DNA of 64,000 bases, from positions 14,618-78,617 of the forward strand of contig NZ_LMMP01000008.1 of NCBI RefSeq assembly GCF_001422815.1, in the 5' to 3' direction. The stretch is from Methylobacterium sp. Leaf91 (GTDB lineage: Bacteria; Pseudomonadota; Alphaproteobacteria; Rhizobiales; Beijerinckiaceae). Positions 16,945 to 26,154 of the stretch are shown one piece after another. Positions within the stretch are counted from its first letter, which is position 1. Each line of letters starts with the position of its first letter. The notes beneath the pieces are model-generated. The model had not been told where the DNA came from. It saw only the letters and a program-made list of their open reading frames with translations, and did no database searches. The translations under genes and the position numbers were made by a program.

Positions 16945-17816
16945 GCGCCGGCCTCGAAGGCGAGGCCGAGATAGGCGGCGATGACGGCGGGATCGGCCTG
17001 GACCTCGGCCGGCGTCCCGGAGGCGATGCGCCGCCCGTGATCGAGGACGGTGACGCGATCCGACAGGCTCATCACCACGCCGACATCGTGCTCGATCAGT
17101 ACGATGGTGGTGCCGGTGGAGTCCCGCGCGGCGCGAATATCACCGCTCATCCGCTGTTTCTCGGTGGCCGTCATGCCGGCCATGGGCTCGTCGAGCAGCA
17201 GGAGGCGCGGCTTGGCTACCAGGGCGCGGGCGAGCTCGACCCGCTTCTGCACACCATAGGGGAGCGTGCCAACGAGCCGGTCGCGTATGTCGGCGAGGTC
17301 GAGCGCGGCGATGACGGCATCGGCCCGCTCCCGGTGCTCGCGCGCTTCGCGACGCGCATGGGGAAGTCCGAGGACCTGCGCACCAAGCCCGGCGGACTGG
17401 CTGTCGACCAGCCCGATCGTCACCGTATCGAGGACGGTGAGACCCCGGAACAGCGCCAGGTTCTGGAAGGTGCGGGCCACACCGAGGCGGGCGAGGTGCC
17501 GCGTCGGCACGCGGGAAAAGCGGTCGTCGCCGATCCGGATCGCTCCGGAATCCGGCGCGTAAAGCCCGCTGATCGCGTTGATCAGGGAGGATTTACCGGC
17601 TCCGTTCGGGCCGATGACCGCATGGATCTCCCCCTCCCCGACCGACAGATCCACGGCATCGAGCGCCACGGTCCCACCGAACCCGAGCGACACGCCTTCG
17701 ACTACAAGGAAGGGAGGATCCTCCTCGACGATCCTGGGGTGGAGCCCTTGGCGGGAAGCGGGAAGGCTCACGGATCGTGGCCGATCGACGAGATGCGGCC
17801 GGACAGCAACATTCAT
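16941..17816 (-). CDS. livG: Branched-chain amino acid ABC transporter ATP-binding protein LivG
   Basis: About 291 residues. Walker A GPNGAGKSSLINAISG, Walker B LLLLDEPMAGM and the His switch VLIEHD are present. The signature motif is degenerate: LPYGVQKRVELARAL where LSYGxQRR-type LivG sequences are usual. I chose the ATG at 17816 (MNVAVRPHL); in-frame ATGs further upstream up to 17897 are possible. It is the first gene of the operon livG-livH-livM-SBP-livF, placing one ATPase first and the other last. Confidence 0.88.
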   Translation of the reverse strand: MNVAVRPHLVDRPRSVSLPASRQGLHPRIVEEDPPFLVVEGVSLGFGGTVALDAVDLSVGEGEIHAVIGPNGAGKSSLINAISGLYAPDSGAIRIGDDRFSRVPTRHLARLGVARTFQNLALFRGLTVLDTVTIGLVDSQSAGLGAQVLGLPHARREAREHRERADAVIAALDLADIRDRLVGTLPYGVQKRVELARALVAKPRLLLLDEPMAGMTATEKQRMSGDIRAARDSTGTTIVLIEHDVGVVMSLSDRVTVLDHGRRIASGTPAEVQADPAVIAAYLGLAFEAGA

Positions 17817-18231
17817 GATGAGAGAAGCGTTTCCGCGGGCGAGGTGACGCATTCGCGTCAATGAATCGAGATCATGACGCGATAAAGCCAGCCTCATGGG
17901 ATAGATGATACACCTGACGGATCATCGATAGGCCCAGATTCATCTATAAATCTAAATCTGTCAAAAGGATAAGGAGCTATATTTATGGCGCTTTTACCGC
18001 ATTCATTCCATGCGAGCCGTGATCGGGAGATTGATTCTGCTCAGGCTATCCGTGCGCTCTCTTATTTTTGGAGCGCGCCTGTCGGCACCGCGCCGGTTGA
18101 TCAGGGGGCGCGATCGATAGACGATCCGAGCACAAAGCGGATTCTTGATGTTGCGCGTGGCCATCCGGCCTCAGGAGTTCGTTATTCCCCACCGAACTCC
18201 TGGAGCCTGACGGCCGGTGTCCCAAATGGTG
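17817..18231. other. AT-richer region upstream of the Liv-type operon
   Basis: About 415 bases, with a noticeably AT-rich part at 17880-17990 that probably holds the operon promoter on the minus strand and perhaps a plus-strand promoter. One short plus-strand frame with a strong ribosome-binding site lies here and is listed separately. Confidence 0.5.
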
Positions 18232-18302
18232 TCAGGCGGACGCCGCGATCCTGGCGGCAAAATCGCGATAGGACCGCAACGGACGACCCAGACGTTTGGT
18301 GA
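17985..18302 (+). CDS. Possible small protein, function unknown
   Basis: A 105-codon frame opening with MALLPHSFHASRDREIDS. Its support is an excellent ribosome-binding site (AAGGAG, 9 bases before the ATG) in an AT-rich leader. Against it, no family is recognised, the second half looks compositionally random, and the end runs about 70 bases into the convergent NmrA-type gene. The real product may be shorter or absent. Confidence 0.25.
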   Translation: MALLPHSFHASRDREIDSAQAIRALSYFWSAPVGTAPVDQGARSIDDPSTKRILDVARGHPASGVRYSPPNSWSLTAGVPNGVRRTPRSWRQNRDRTATDDPDVW

Positions 18303-19113
18303 GGCGATCGATGTCGCCGGTCTCCGGCCGCATCCCGATGTCGAGAAAGCGTTCGCACATCAGGCGCATGTCGAAGGCCATCCAGCTCGGCGCGTGCTGC
18401 TGCCGCAGGTTCTGCTCGAAGGCGCCGGTGTCGTCACCGCCATACGCGACCGGGCGGCCCAGGATTTCGGACCAGATGGCGGCGACGTCCGCGCCGGTGA
18501 GCGTCTCGGGACCGACGAGATTGATCCGGTCGAAGGGGAGCGGTGTGCTGGACCGCTCGCGGCGGATGAGTTCGAGGGCGGCGATCTCGCCGATATCGGC
18601 CGCATCGATCATCGCGAGGCCCTTGGCCCCGATCGGCATCGGGTAGACGCCGTAGCCGAGCACGACGTCCTTGATCAGGGCATCGTTGTTCATGAAGTAG
18701 GCCGGGCGCAGGATCGTGGCGTTGAAGCCCATTCCCTCGATCATCCGCTCGACGCCGAACTTGCCCGCGAAATGCGGCACGTTCACGTAGAGGTCGCTAT
18801 GGATCACCGACAGGTAGACGATCCGCTCGATCCCGGCCTCGCGGGCGAGGTTGAGGGCGATCAGGGCCTGGGTGAATTCGTCCGGCACCACAGCGTTCAG
18901 CAGGAACAGGGTGGAGATTCCCGACAGGGCGTTCCGCAAGGTGTCGACATCGAGCAGGTCGCCCTGGACCACGGTCACGCCCGCAGGAAGCTCCGCTTTT
19001 ACGGGGTCGCGGACGAGTGCGCGGACATCGGCGCCACGCTGGACGAGGTGGTTGATGACGTGGCGGCCGACGGTGCCGGTCGCGCCGGTGACGAGGATGG
19101 TCATGGGGGTCAC
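18232..19113 (-). CDS. NmrA-like NAD(P)-binding protein
   Basis: 293 residues of the atypical short-chain dehydrogenase group (NmrA/QOR2-like). The N-terminal Rossmann motif is ILVTGATGTVGRHVINHL, followed by ADVRALVRDP with the Arg typical for NADP binding. The active-site YxxxK is not evident, as usual for NmrA-type proteins. Such proteins act as redox sensors or quinone reductases. It is divergent from a LysR gene with about 95 bases between them, so that LysR protein probably regulates it. Confidence 0.85.
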   Translation of the reverse strand: MTPMTILVTGATGTVGRHVINHLVQRGADVRALVRDPVKAELPAGVTVVQGDLLDVDTLRNALSGISTLFLLNAVVPDEFTQALIALNLAREAGIERIVYLSVIHSDLYVNVPHFAGKFGVERMIEGMGFNATILRPAYFMNNDALIKDVVLGYGVYPMPIGAKGLAMIDAADIGEIAALELIRRERSSTPLPFDRINLVGPETLTGADVAAIWSEILGRPVAYGGDDTGAFEQNLRQQHAPSWMAFDMRLMCERFLDIGMRPETGDIDRLTKRLGRPLRSYRDFAARIAASA

Positions 19114-19208
19114 TCCAAGGTTGTTTCAAACGACACCCGGAGAATGAGGGGCCCACTCGTGGTTCGATAGACTGTCTGTTAGGACGGTCCGTCTCACAGG
19201 TGGAACGT

Positions 19209-20102
19209 ATGGACCTCCTCGCCCTCGCCGATTTCAACCTCGTCGCCCGGCACGGGGGGTTCGGCCGGGCTGCCCGCGCCTCTGGACGCCCGAAGGCGAC
19301 CCTGTCCCGCCGGGTCGGGGAGCTGGAGGCCAGCCTCGCCCTGCGCCTGTTCGAACGGGGCGCGCGCAGCCTGAAGCTGACGGAGGAAGGCCGCGCCCTT
19401 CACGAGCGGACGCGGGTGCTGCTCACCGAACTCGACGAAGCGGCGTCGGCCATCGCCACGGGCGGAGACAGGCCACGCGGACGCTTGCGCATCAGCGCGC
19501 CCGTGCTGTTCTCACAGACCGCGATGGGCAGGCTCGCGGTCGATTTCGCGTTGAAATATCCCGACATCCGTCTGGAGATCACCACGGAGGACCGGGCCGT
19601 CGATATGGTGGAGGAGGGCTACGACCTGGCAATTCGGGTCAACCCGGAGCCTGACGAGACTCTGGTCGGCCGTATCTTTTTGCGGGACCGGCTGGTGGTC
19701 GTGGCGAGCCCGGGCCTGGACCGGCCGGGAGAAGGGGCAACCGTGCCCGGTGTCATCCGCGGACCGATCGGAGGTCCGCTGACCTGGGACATGCGATCGC
19801 CCGGCGGTAAGTCCAGCGTCACCGTCGATCCGGTGCTCGGCCTGTCATCGCTCATGATGGTCCGCGATGCGGTCCGCGCCGGGCTCGGCGCCGGACGCCT
19901 GCCGATCTCGCTCGTCAGCCGCGATCTGGCGGCCGGCAGGATGGTTCTCTGGGGCGATCTCGACCGGCCGGAGATCGCCCTCTGGACGCTCTACCCATCG
20001 CGGCGGTTGCTGAGCGCACGTGTCTCCGCCTTCCTCAGCCACCTGAAGGAGGCCTTCCCGATGGGGACCGCCGATGAGCTCGCGGCGCATATCGATGGAT
20101 AG
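19209..20102 (+). CDS. LysR-family transcriptional regulator
   Basis: About 297 residues. The helix-turn-helix reads LADFNLVARHGGFGRAARAS and KATLSRRVGELEASLALRLF. The effector domain begins GRLRISAPVLFSQTAMGRL, as in the large LysR subgroup with a CrgA/AaeR-like effector domain. I chose the ATG at 19209 because AGGTGGA lies 4 bases before it; a GTG at 19200 is an alternative. Its likely target is the divergent NmrA-like gene. Confidence 0.9.
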   Translation: MDLLALADFNLVARHGGFGRAARASGRPKATLSRRVGELEASLALRLFERGARSLKLTEEGRALHERTRVLLTELDEAASAIATGGDRPRGRLRISAPVLFSQTAMGRLAVDFALKYPDIRLEITTEDRAVDMVEEGYDLAIRVNPEPDETLVGRIFLRDRLVVVASPGLDRPGEGATVPGVIRGPIGGPLTWDMRSPGGKSSVTVDPVLGLSSLMMVRDAVRAGLGAGRLPISLVSRDLAAGRMVLWGDLDRPEIALWTLYPSRRLLSARVSAFLSHLKEAFPMGTADELAAHIDG

Positions 20103-20167
20103 CAGCGAGGCCCCTGCCCCGGCGACGGAGCCCGACGGTCTTTCATCCGGCGCCCATGCCGAATGTT

Positions 20168-20350
20168 TCAGCGGATGAGCGCTTCGGCGATCTTCTCAAG
20201 CTCGACCGGCACTTCGACCCTGACCACATCCGCGAAGCGTGCCGGTAAGCCGGCTCCCTCGCAGTCACGGCGCAACGCATCGACCCGGGCATACTCGTCC
20301 TCGACCACGAGGATCACGCGGCTTGCCCAGGGGCTCGATTCCATCGTCAC
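20168..20350 (-). pseudogene. Truncated response-regulator receiver
   Basis: About 60 codons starting with GTG at 20350, which overlaps the kinase stop by GTGA, or with ATG at 20344. The text VILVVEDEYARVDALRRDCE is the first strand and helix of a CheY-like receiver with its acidic pair. The remainder (VRVEVPVELEKIAEALIR) resembles the last receiver helix. The middle, with the phospho-accepting Asp and the Thr/Lys switch residues, is absent. An internal deletion of a single-domain regulator that worked with the upstream kinase is the simplest reading. A novel micro-protein is possible. Confidence 0.5.
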
Positions 20351-23300
20351 CCCAGATCTTGTGCCTGGGCAGGATCGATGAGTGGCAAATCGATGGTGCA
20401 GTGCAGGTCCGTCGAGGAGAGGTCGTAGGTGGTGCGTGCCTGCATGACGTAGGGCAATGCCCGCTCGATCAATTCGCGGCCGTAGCCGCCGGCCTTCGCG
20501 ATCGGACCCTCTTCCTCCAGCACATGTTCGAGCCCGGTCTCCCGCCACTCCAACACGAGGCGCTCGCCTTCCTCGCCCGCATAGGTCCGCCACGTCACCT
20601 CCAGGCGGCCCGCCTCGGTGGTGAGCGCCCCGTATTTGCGGGCATTCGTGGCGAGTTCGTGCAAGGCCAGTGCGAAGATCTCCACCGTGCGCTTGCGCAG
20701 GCGTACCTTCGGACCCGACAATAGGACGCGCTCGGGCATGTTGGCGGCGCCGAGGGCGTCGAGCTCCGCACGGAGCACCGCGTCCATGGTGATCGGCTCG
20801 TTATCCGCGCGGGATAGAACGCCTTGTACACGTGAGAGCGCGGACAGCCGGTTCGTGAAGGCCACCTCGAAATCCTCGAGCGTCTCGCTGGAGCGCAGCG
20901 TCTGTCCAGCGATGGACCGGACCACGCCGAGCAGGTTCCGGGTGCGGTGCTGCAATTCGGCGACCATGACCTTCTGGCGTTCCTGGTAGGTGCGCAGGTC
21001 GTCCACATCGGTGGAGGTGCCGAGCCACTCGACGATCCTCCCCCTTTCGTCATGGACCGGTGTCGCGCGCGTCTGGAACCAGGAATAACGGTCCTCCGCC
21101 GCATTGCGGATCCGGTAATTGACCACGAGCGTGCCCAAACGCTCCGCCTCCTCCCAGCGCGCGAGGGTCTCATCACGGTCGTCAGGGTGGAGAGCGGCGA
21201 TCCAGCCGTGACCGAGGCTGTCCGCTTCGGACTGCCCCGTATAGGCGCCCCATTGCGGGCTGGCGCAGGTCCATTGGCCGCCATCGACCGCCCGCCAGAC
21301 CAGCTGTGGGACGCCCTCGATCAACGCGCGCTGGCGGGCCTCGCTCTCACGCAGGGCATCCTCGGCGCGTTTGCGCGTGGTGACATCCGTCGCCGAGCCG
21401 AACCATTCGATGATGTTGCCATCGCCGTCGAAGACCGGGATGGCCCGCGAATGCGTCCATCCCACCGTGCCGTCGAGACGTCGGACCCGGTGCTCCAGGT
21501 CGAAGGAACGCTTCGCGGCGTTGGCCGCCTCGATCTCGGCACGGACCTGCGCCTGATCTTCTTCCGGGATGTACCGGGTGACCCAACTCTGGTCGGGATC
21601 GTCCGTATCGGACAGGAATCCTCCTCCGGAGAGTTCGTGCATCATGTCCCAGGCCGGACTCATCCGGTAGAGCACCTGCGAACTGGCTTGTACGAGCGCC
21701 CGCAACTGCTGCTCCGAGCGGCTCTGTGCCGCCTCGGCTTTGCGACGCGCGGTAATGTCGACGAAGGTCATGACGGTGCCGTCGATGCGATCTTCCACGG
21801 TGCGGTAGGGTCTGAGCCGCATCATGAACCATTGCCCGGCCCGGCTGCGGACCTCGTTCTCCACCGGCACGAGGTCCTGCAGCACCCGACTGGTGTCCGC
21901 CTCGATCCCGTCATACTCCAGACGGTGCGTGAAATCGGTGATCGTACGGCCGATATCGGCTTTCGTGATGTTGAAGAGTTCCGCGATCGGTGGCGTGAAC
22001 ATCTTGATGCGCAGGTTGGCATCGAGGAACAAAGTGCCGATTTCCGTCGCGTAGGTGAGATTTTGCAAGTCGCTATGCGCCACCGAGATGCTGGCCAGCT
22101 TGCTCTTCATCTCGGCATTGACGGTGTGAAGCTCCTCGTTGATCGATTGGAGCTCCTCTTTCGAGGTCTCGAGCTCCTCTGCCGTCGAGCGATACTCCTC
22201 GTTGATCGATTGCAGCTCCTCGTTGGTGGCACGAAGATCCTGGATCGACGCTTCGTGCCCGCTGCGGCTGGCGATCAGGGCTTCCTGGGCAGCCCTCAAC
22301 TCGGCATGAAGGCGGCGAACCTCGTCGGGCTGGGTGTCGGTTGCGGCCTCTGACGTGTCGTCGCCGCGCACGCGGCCACCATCCAGGAAGAACACGAGCG
22401 CGCGCGTCCCCATATGCGCCTCGCTGGGAACGGGAACGACGTGCATGGCGATCCTGCGCCGCTCGCTGTCGAACGCGACCACGGTCGGATGGGTGAGCGT
22501 CGGTTCTTTCTGGTCGAGGGCGCGGGTCAGCGCCAGCCTGAGATCGAGCCGCAGCTCAGGCCGCACCACCGTGGGGAGTTGGTTGGAGACCGGCCCGGCC
22601 GAGTGGAGGAGGAAGCGCCCCGCATTCGCCGAGAGGTGCAGGATGTGCTGAACGTCGTCGACGAGCACGCTCGCGGGCGCGCTCTGTTCCAGAGCGGACA
22701 GGTGCAGCGTGGCCGACCTGTCCCCACTCTCGTTGCGCGCGGGAGCAGCGTGATTCATCGGCATGAGCCGTTCGGGCACGGCGAATTGCGGCAGGATCGG
22801 CAGCGTGCGGGCCGCATTCGGCCGGGAGCTGTAGATGCGCGCTTCCCGGTCCAGGGGGGCGAACTGGTCCGTTGCCGCGTCCACGGTCTCGGCCGACCCC
22901 AAGAACAGGTAGCGTCCCGGCTTGAGGCCGTAATGGAAGATCGCGCAGAGCTGCTGCTGCAGGCTGCGCTCGAGGTAGATCAGGAGGTTGCGGCAAGTGA
23001 TGAGATCGAGCCGCATGAAGGGCGGCTCCTTGATGACGCTGTGCGTGGCGAACATGACGCTGTCGCGCAGCTCCTTGCGCACACGGTAATGCGAGCCTTC
23101 GTCGACGAAGAACTGAGTGAGGCGCTCATTGGAGACGTCGGCCTCGATCGAGCGCGGGTAGTGCCCCTCCCGCGCGATCCCGAGCGCGGTATCATCCAGA
23201 TCCGTGGCGAAGATCTGGATCTGCGGATGGAGCTTCCGCCGCGCAGCCTCCTCATGCAGCAGGATCGCGAGGCTGTACGCCTCCTCTCCGGTGGCACAAC

Positions 23301-24249
23301 CCACGACCCAGGCGCGGAGGTTCTCCCCCTTTTCGGGCCCGAGATCGTCGAAGAGCGGTCGGATCGTCTGGTGCCTCAAGGCCTCGAAAGCCTGCGGGTC
23401 GCGGAAGAACTGCGTCACCGAGATCAGAAGATCGGTGAAGAGTTCTTTAGCTTCCTCGGGAGTGGCCAGAAGGTGATTGGCATAGTCCGCGAGCGTATCC
23501 GTGCGGCAGACTTGCATGCGGCGGATCACGCGCCGCATCACGGTGGCCCGCTTGTAGCCTGAGAAATCGTGGCCCAGGCGGGCGCGAAGGAACGCCACGA
23601 TGCGCCGAAGCTCGTTGGCGCTGGCGTCCATGTCGAGAGAGCGGACGGCCTCCTTGCTATGGGCCAACTCCACCACGCGCTCGGCCAGGCGGGCCAGCGG
23701 CGCGACGAAATCGGCCGTCCCCGTGGAGATGGCGTTCTGCGGCATGGAGGCGAAGCTGGCTTCCGCCGGCTCCTGCACCATGACGACGCCCCCGCCCTCC
23801 CTGATGGCCTGGATACCCACCGATCCATCGGCGCCGGCGCCCGACAGGATGATGGCGATGCCATCGCCACGGGCGGCGGCGACGGAGCGGAAGAACATGT
23901 CGATGGGCGATCGCCGGCCGCGCGGCTCGCTGAACTCCCGTGCCGTGACGCTGTCGCCATCGATGACGAGTTCGCGGTCGGGCGGGATCACGTAGACGCA
24001 ATTGGGCTTGAGGGTCGGCCTGTCCTGGATCTGGTTGACGGGCATCCGGGTGCAGCCCGACAGGATGTCGGCGAGCATGCTCGGGTGGTCGGGTGCGAGG
24101 TGAAGAATGACGACGTAGGCGAGGCCGAGATCCGGCGGGAGTTGCCGGAACAGGCCCTGCAGCGCCGCGATGCCGCCCGCCGAGGCGCCGATGGCGCAAA
24201 CGGGTACGAATTTCGGAGAGGGAAATGCGTGAGATTCGGGGTCGTACAT
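20347..24249 (-). CDS. CheB-CheR-PAS-HWE hybrid sensor histidine kinase
   Basis: A 1300-residue multidomain protein. Residues about 15-200 are a CheB methylesterase (GASAGGIAALQGLFRQLP with the catalytic Ser, HLAPDHPS with His, GADGSVGIQAI with Asp). About 205-480 is a CheR methyltransferase (VVGCATGEEAYSLAILL for SAM binding). Residues near 640-750 form a long coiled coil rich in EELQSINEE repeats. Three PAS domains follow. The C-terminal HWE kinase has LQHRTRNLLGVVRSIAGQTL with the phospho-accepting His, and ALHELATNARKYGALTT as N-box. The CheB part has no receiver domain, as usual in these fusions. It probably links chemoreceptor-like methylation signals to phosphotransfer. The cognate regulator next door is truncated. 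Confidence 0.93.
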   Translation of the reverse strand: MYDPESHAFPSPKFVPVCAIGASAGGIAALQGLFRQLPPDLGLAYVVILHLAPDHPSMLADILSGCTRMPVNQIQDRPTLKPNCVYVIPPDRELVIDGDSVTAREFSEPRGRRSPIDMFFRSVAAARGDGIAIILSGAGADGSVGIQAIREGGGVVMVQEPAEASFASMPQNAISTGTADFVAPLARLAERVVELAHSKEAVRSLDMDASANELRRIVAFLRARLGHDFSGYKRATVMRRVIRRMQVCRTDTLADYANHLLATPEEAKELFTDLLISVTQFFRDPQAFEALRHQTIRPLFDDLGPEKGENLRAWVVGCATGEEAYSLAILLHEEAARRKLHPQIQIFATDLDDTALGIAREGHYPRSIEADVSNERLTQFFVDEGSHYRVRKELRDSVMFATHSVIKEPPFMRLDLITCRNLLIYLERSLQQQLCAIFHYGLKPGRYLFLGSAETVDAATDQFAPLDREARIYSSRPNAARTLPILPQFAVPERLMPMNHAAPARNESGDRSATLHLSALEQSAPASVLVDDVQHILHLSANAGRFLLHSAGPVSNQLPTVVRPELRLDLRLALTRALDQKEPTLTHPTVVAFDSERRRIAMHVVPVPSEAHMGTRALVFFLDGGRVRGDDTSEAATDTQPDEVRRLHAELRAAQEALIASRSGHEASIQDLRATNEELQSINEEYRSTAEELETSKEELQSINEELHTVNAEMKSKLASISVAHSDLQNLTYATEIGTLFLDANLRIKMFTPPIAELFNITKADIGRTITDFTHRLEYDGIEADTSRVLQDLVPVENEVRSRAGQWFMMRLRPYRTVEDRIDGTVMTFVDITARRKAEAAQSRSEQQLRALVQASSQVLYRMSPAWDMMHELSGGGFLSDTDDPDQSWVTRYIPEEDQAQVRAEIEAANAAKRSFDLEHRVRRLDGTVGWTHSRAIPVFDGDGNIIEWFGSATDVTTRKRAEDALRESEARQRALIEGVPQLVWRAVDGGQWTCASPQWGAYTGQSEADSLGHGWIAALHPDDRDETLARWEEAERLGTLVVNYRIRNAAEDRYSWFQTRATPVHDERGRIVEWLGTSTDVDDLRTYQERQKVMVAELQHRTRNLLGVVRSIAGQTLRSSETLEDFEVAFTNRLSALSRVQGVLSRADNEPITMDAVLRAELDALGAANMPERVLLSGPKVRLRKRTVEIFALALHELATNARKYGALTTEAGRLEVTWRTYAGEEGERLVLEWRETGLEHVLEEEGPIAKAGGYGRELIERALPYVMQARTTYDLSSTDLHCTIDLPLIDPAQAQDLG

Positions 24250-24722
24250 GTGGCCCTATCCGTGGCGGCTGACCGATCTCTTAGCGAGAACTCGGGCAGA
24301 TACCCAACGGTCGAGCCCGCTTCTGTTTTCCCCACGCTGGTGAAAAACCGGCTCGCCGGCTCGTCCTGCACCGCGTCGGGTCGTCCACGTTGGGGCGTCC
24401 ACGGGCTCGAACCCTTGCGAGGAGGGAGCCTCGACGGAACCGAGGACCCGCTATCCGGCCGGAACCCATGAGCACATGGGCCGGATGATCTTCGATGATC
24501 AGGGCGGACGTGGCTCGCAGGCAGGCACGAGCGGGGCCAAAGCAGGCCCGGCGGCGAAGGATCGTGAGTGCACCATATCGCCCCCGGTCTACGGACCGGG
24601 GGCTTCGCGGCGAGAACCCTGCTCTCAGCGAGGAAGGCGTCCGCGTCTGCGGACGGAAGGCGGGTCGACCGATACCGGACCGTCGAGGCGCGTTGCGTCG
24701 GCGCTTCGCCGACGCCGAAATC
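24250..24722. other. Intergenic region with hairpins
   Basis: About 470 bases without a convincing gene; frames on both strands look like chance GC-rich frames. A perfect 10-base stem lies at 24580-24603 (GCCCCCGGTC, loop TACG) and a 7-base stem (CGTCCGC/GCGGACG) at about 24638-24655. Neither has a T-run. They may act in ending the receiver-Crp transcript. Confidence 0.4.
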
Positions 24723-25871
24723 CTATGCGGCGGACCGCTCGCCGAGATGCAGATAGTCCGCATCGAATTCGGCGAGACGCTTCAGGCGCGGCCAGTCGAG
24801 GATCCTCAGGGTCCGGCCCTTGAGCTCGATCAGCCCGCGCCGTCGAAGCTCCTGTAGCGAACGGTTGACGTGGACGGTGGTCATTCCCGTCGTATCAGCG
24901 AGCTGGTTCTGTGTGACGGGCAGGTCGCAGCTTTGGTTGGTTCCGACACCCGCGGCCTGAAAGCGGGTGATCAGTTCGCAGAACAGATGGGCGATCCGCT
25001 CCAGCGCCGTTCGCTGACCGACATTGACCAGCCACTCGTGCAGGGTCGCCTCATCCACGAGGCTCGCCATGCGCAAGGCCCGCGCGATGGCCGGATGATG
25101 CTCCATGAGATCCTTCACGACATTGACCGGGATCCGCACCACCTCGCAGGCGGAGAGCGTGGCGAGGGTGTGGTCCATGCGGTTCATCAGCGCCACATCG
25201 AGATCGCAGGTGTCGCCGGGCACGAGATAGGCGGTGATCTGGCGGGCGCCGCTGGAGCGCTGCTTGTAGCGGCAGGCGATCCCACTCATCACGAGATGGA
25301 CGCCATCCGGTGGGTCGCCCGCCCGGACGAAATCGGTATGCGGCGCGATGGGGCGAGGATTGGCGCTGATCCGTTCCAGGATCTCCCGGTCGGCCTGGGA
25401 GAGCGTCACGAACCCCTCCAGCTTGCGGATGAAGGGGTTGCTCCGGCCCTCGACCGGTTGAAGCCTCCGAATAGGCGTCACGACCTCGGCGCTCATCGGT
25501 GGGGGCGCTTTGGTGAGGCTGTCCAGCAGCGCGATGATATCGTTGGGCAGAGCCGGTTTGGTCAGCCAGGGCAGGTTCTGGAAGTCCGAGGCACGAGGCT
25601 CGTCCTGCTGGAAACCCGAATGGACGAGGATGGGAATTCTGCGTTGGCGCAATTCGCGGCCCAATACGGTGCAGAAGCCGTCCCTGAGCTTGACGTCCAC
25701 CACCGCGAGGGCGGGACTGGCCAGGTCGATGGCGGCCAGTGCCTCGGGCGTCGTCGCGAATGGCCCCAGCACGCGGTAGCCCGCCCCCATCAGAGCGTCG
25801 CTGAGGTCCTCCGCTATGAGAAAATCCGGTTCGGCTAGGAGCACCGTCGGTTGTCGGGCTGCAAGGTCCAT
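24723..25871 (-). CDS. Receiver-Crp/Fnr fusion transcriptional regulator
   Basis: About 382 residues. An N-terminal CheY-like receiver (about 8-120) opens with TVLLAEPDFLIAEDLSDAL and has a phospho-acceptor strand ALAVVDVKLRDG, with the switch Lys in LTKPALP. A Crp/Fnr regulator follows: a cyclic-nucleotide-binding barrel (about 175-270) and a Crp helix-turn-helix (LPVTQNQLADTTGMTTVHVN, then RSLQELRRRGLIEL). Crp proteins rarely carry a receiver. No Fnr-type cysteine cluster is seen, so iron-sulphur sensing is unlikely. I chose the ATG at 25871, just before the receiver; the frame allows 25904. It is divergent from another Crp gene, with about 280 bases between. Confidence 0.88.
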   Translation of the reverse strand: MDLAARQPTVLLAEPDFLIAEDLSDALMGAGYRVLGPFATTPEALAAIDLASPALAVVDVKLRDGFCTVLGRELRQRRIPILVHSGFQQDEPRASDFQNLPWLTKPALPNDIIALLDSLTKAPPPMSAEVVTPIRRLQPVEGRSNPFIRKLEGFVTLSQADREILERISANPRPIAPHTDFVRAGDPPDGVHLVMSGIACRYKQRSSGARQITAYLVPGDTCDLDVALMNRMDHTLATLSACEVVRIPVNVVKDLMEHHPAIARALRMASLVDEATLHEWLVNVGQRTALERIAHLFCELITRFQAAGVGTNQSCDLPVTQNQLADTTGMTTVHVNRSLQELRRRGLIELKGRTLRILDWPRLKRLAEFDADYLHLGERSAA

Positions 25872-26154
25872 GTCCGGGCTCCAAAAATGAAGGCCACCTG
25901 TCATCTGACGGGCAAAATCGTATACCCAGGTTTAAACATGATCTGAATTGACAGTAAACAAAACAAAGCGTCCGGTGCGGCATCGAACTTACGTCGGATA
26001 CGCTGGTCAGCTTCGGTTAATCTATGACAGTTTGCCAAATGTTATTGAGATCATCTGTTGTCCGTGCCATGACTTAGGGATCGCCTGCAACGATGTCCGA
26101 GCGTAGGCGGCTAAGAGACGCCGAGCTCTTGCTCCGACGAGGAGGCAAGGGCCC

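Noticed and set aside
24281..24763. Minus-strand frame of about 160 codons
   Set aside because: It is rich in Arg and Pro without domain signs and partly overlaps the receiver-Crp gene in another frame.
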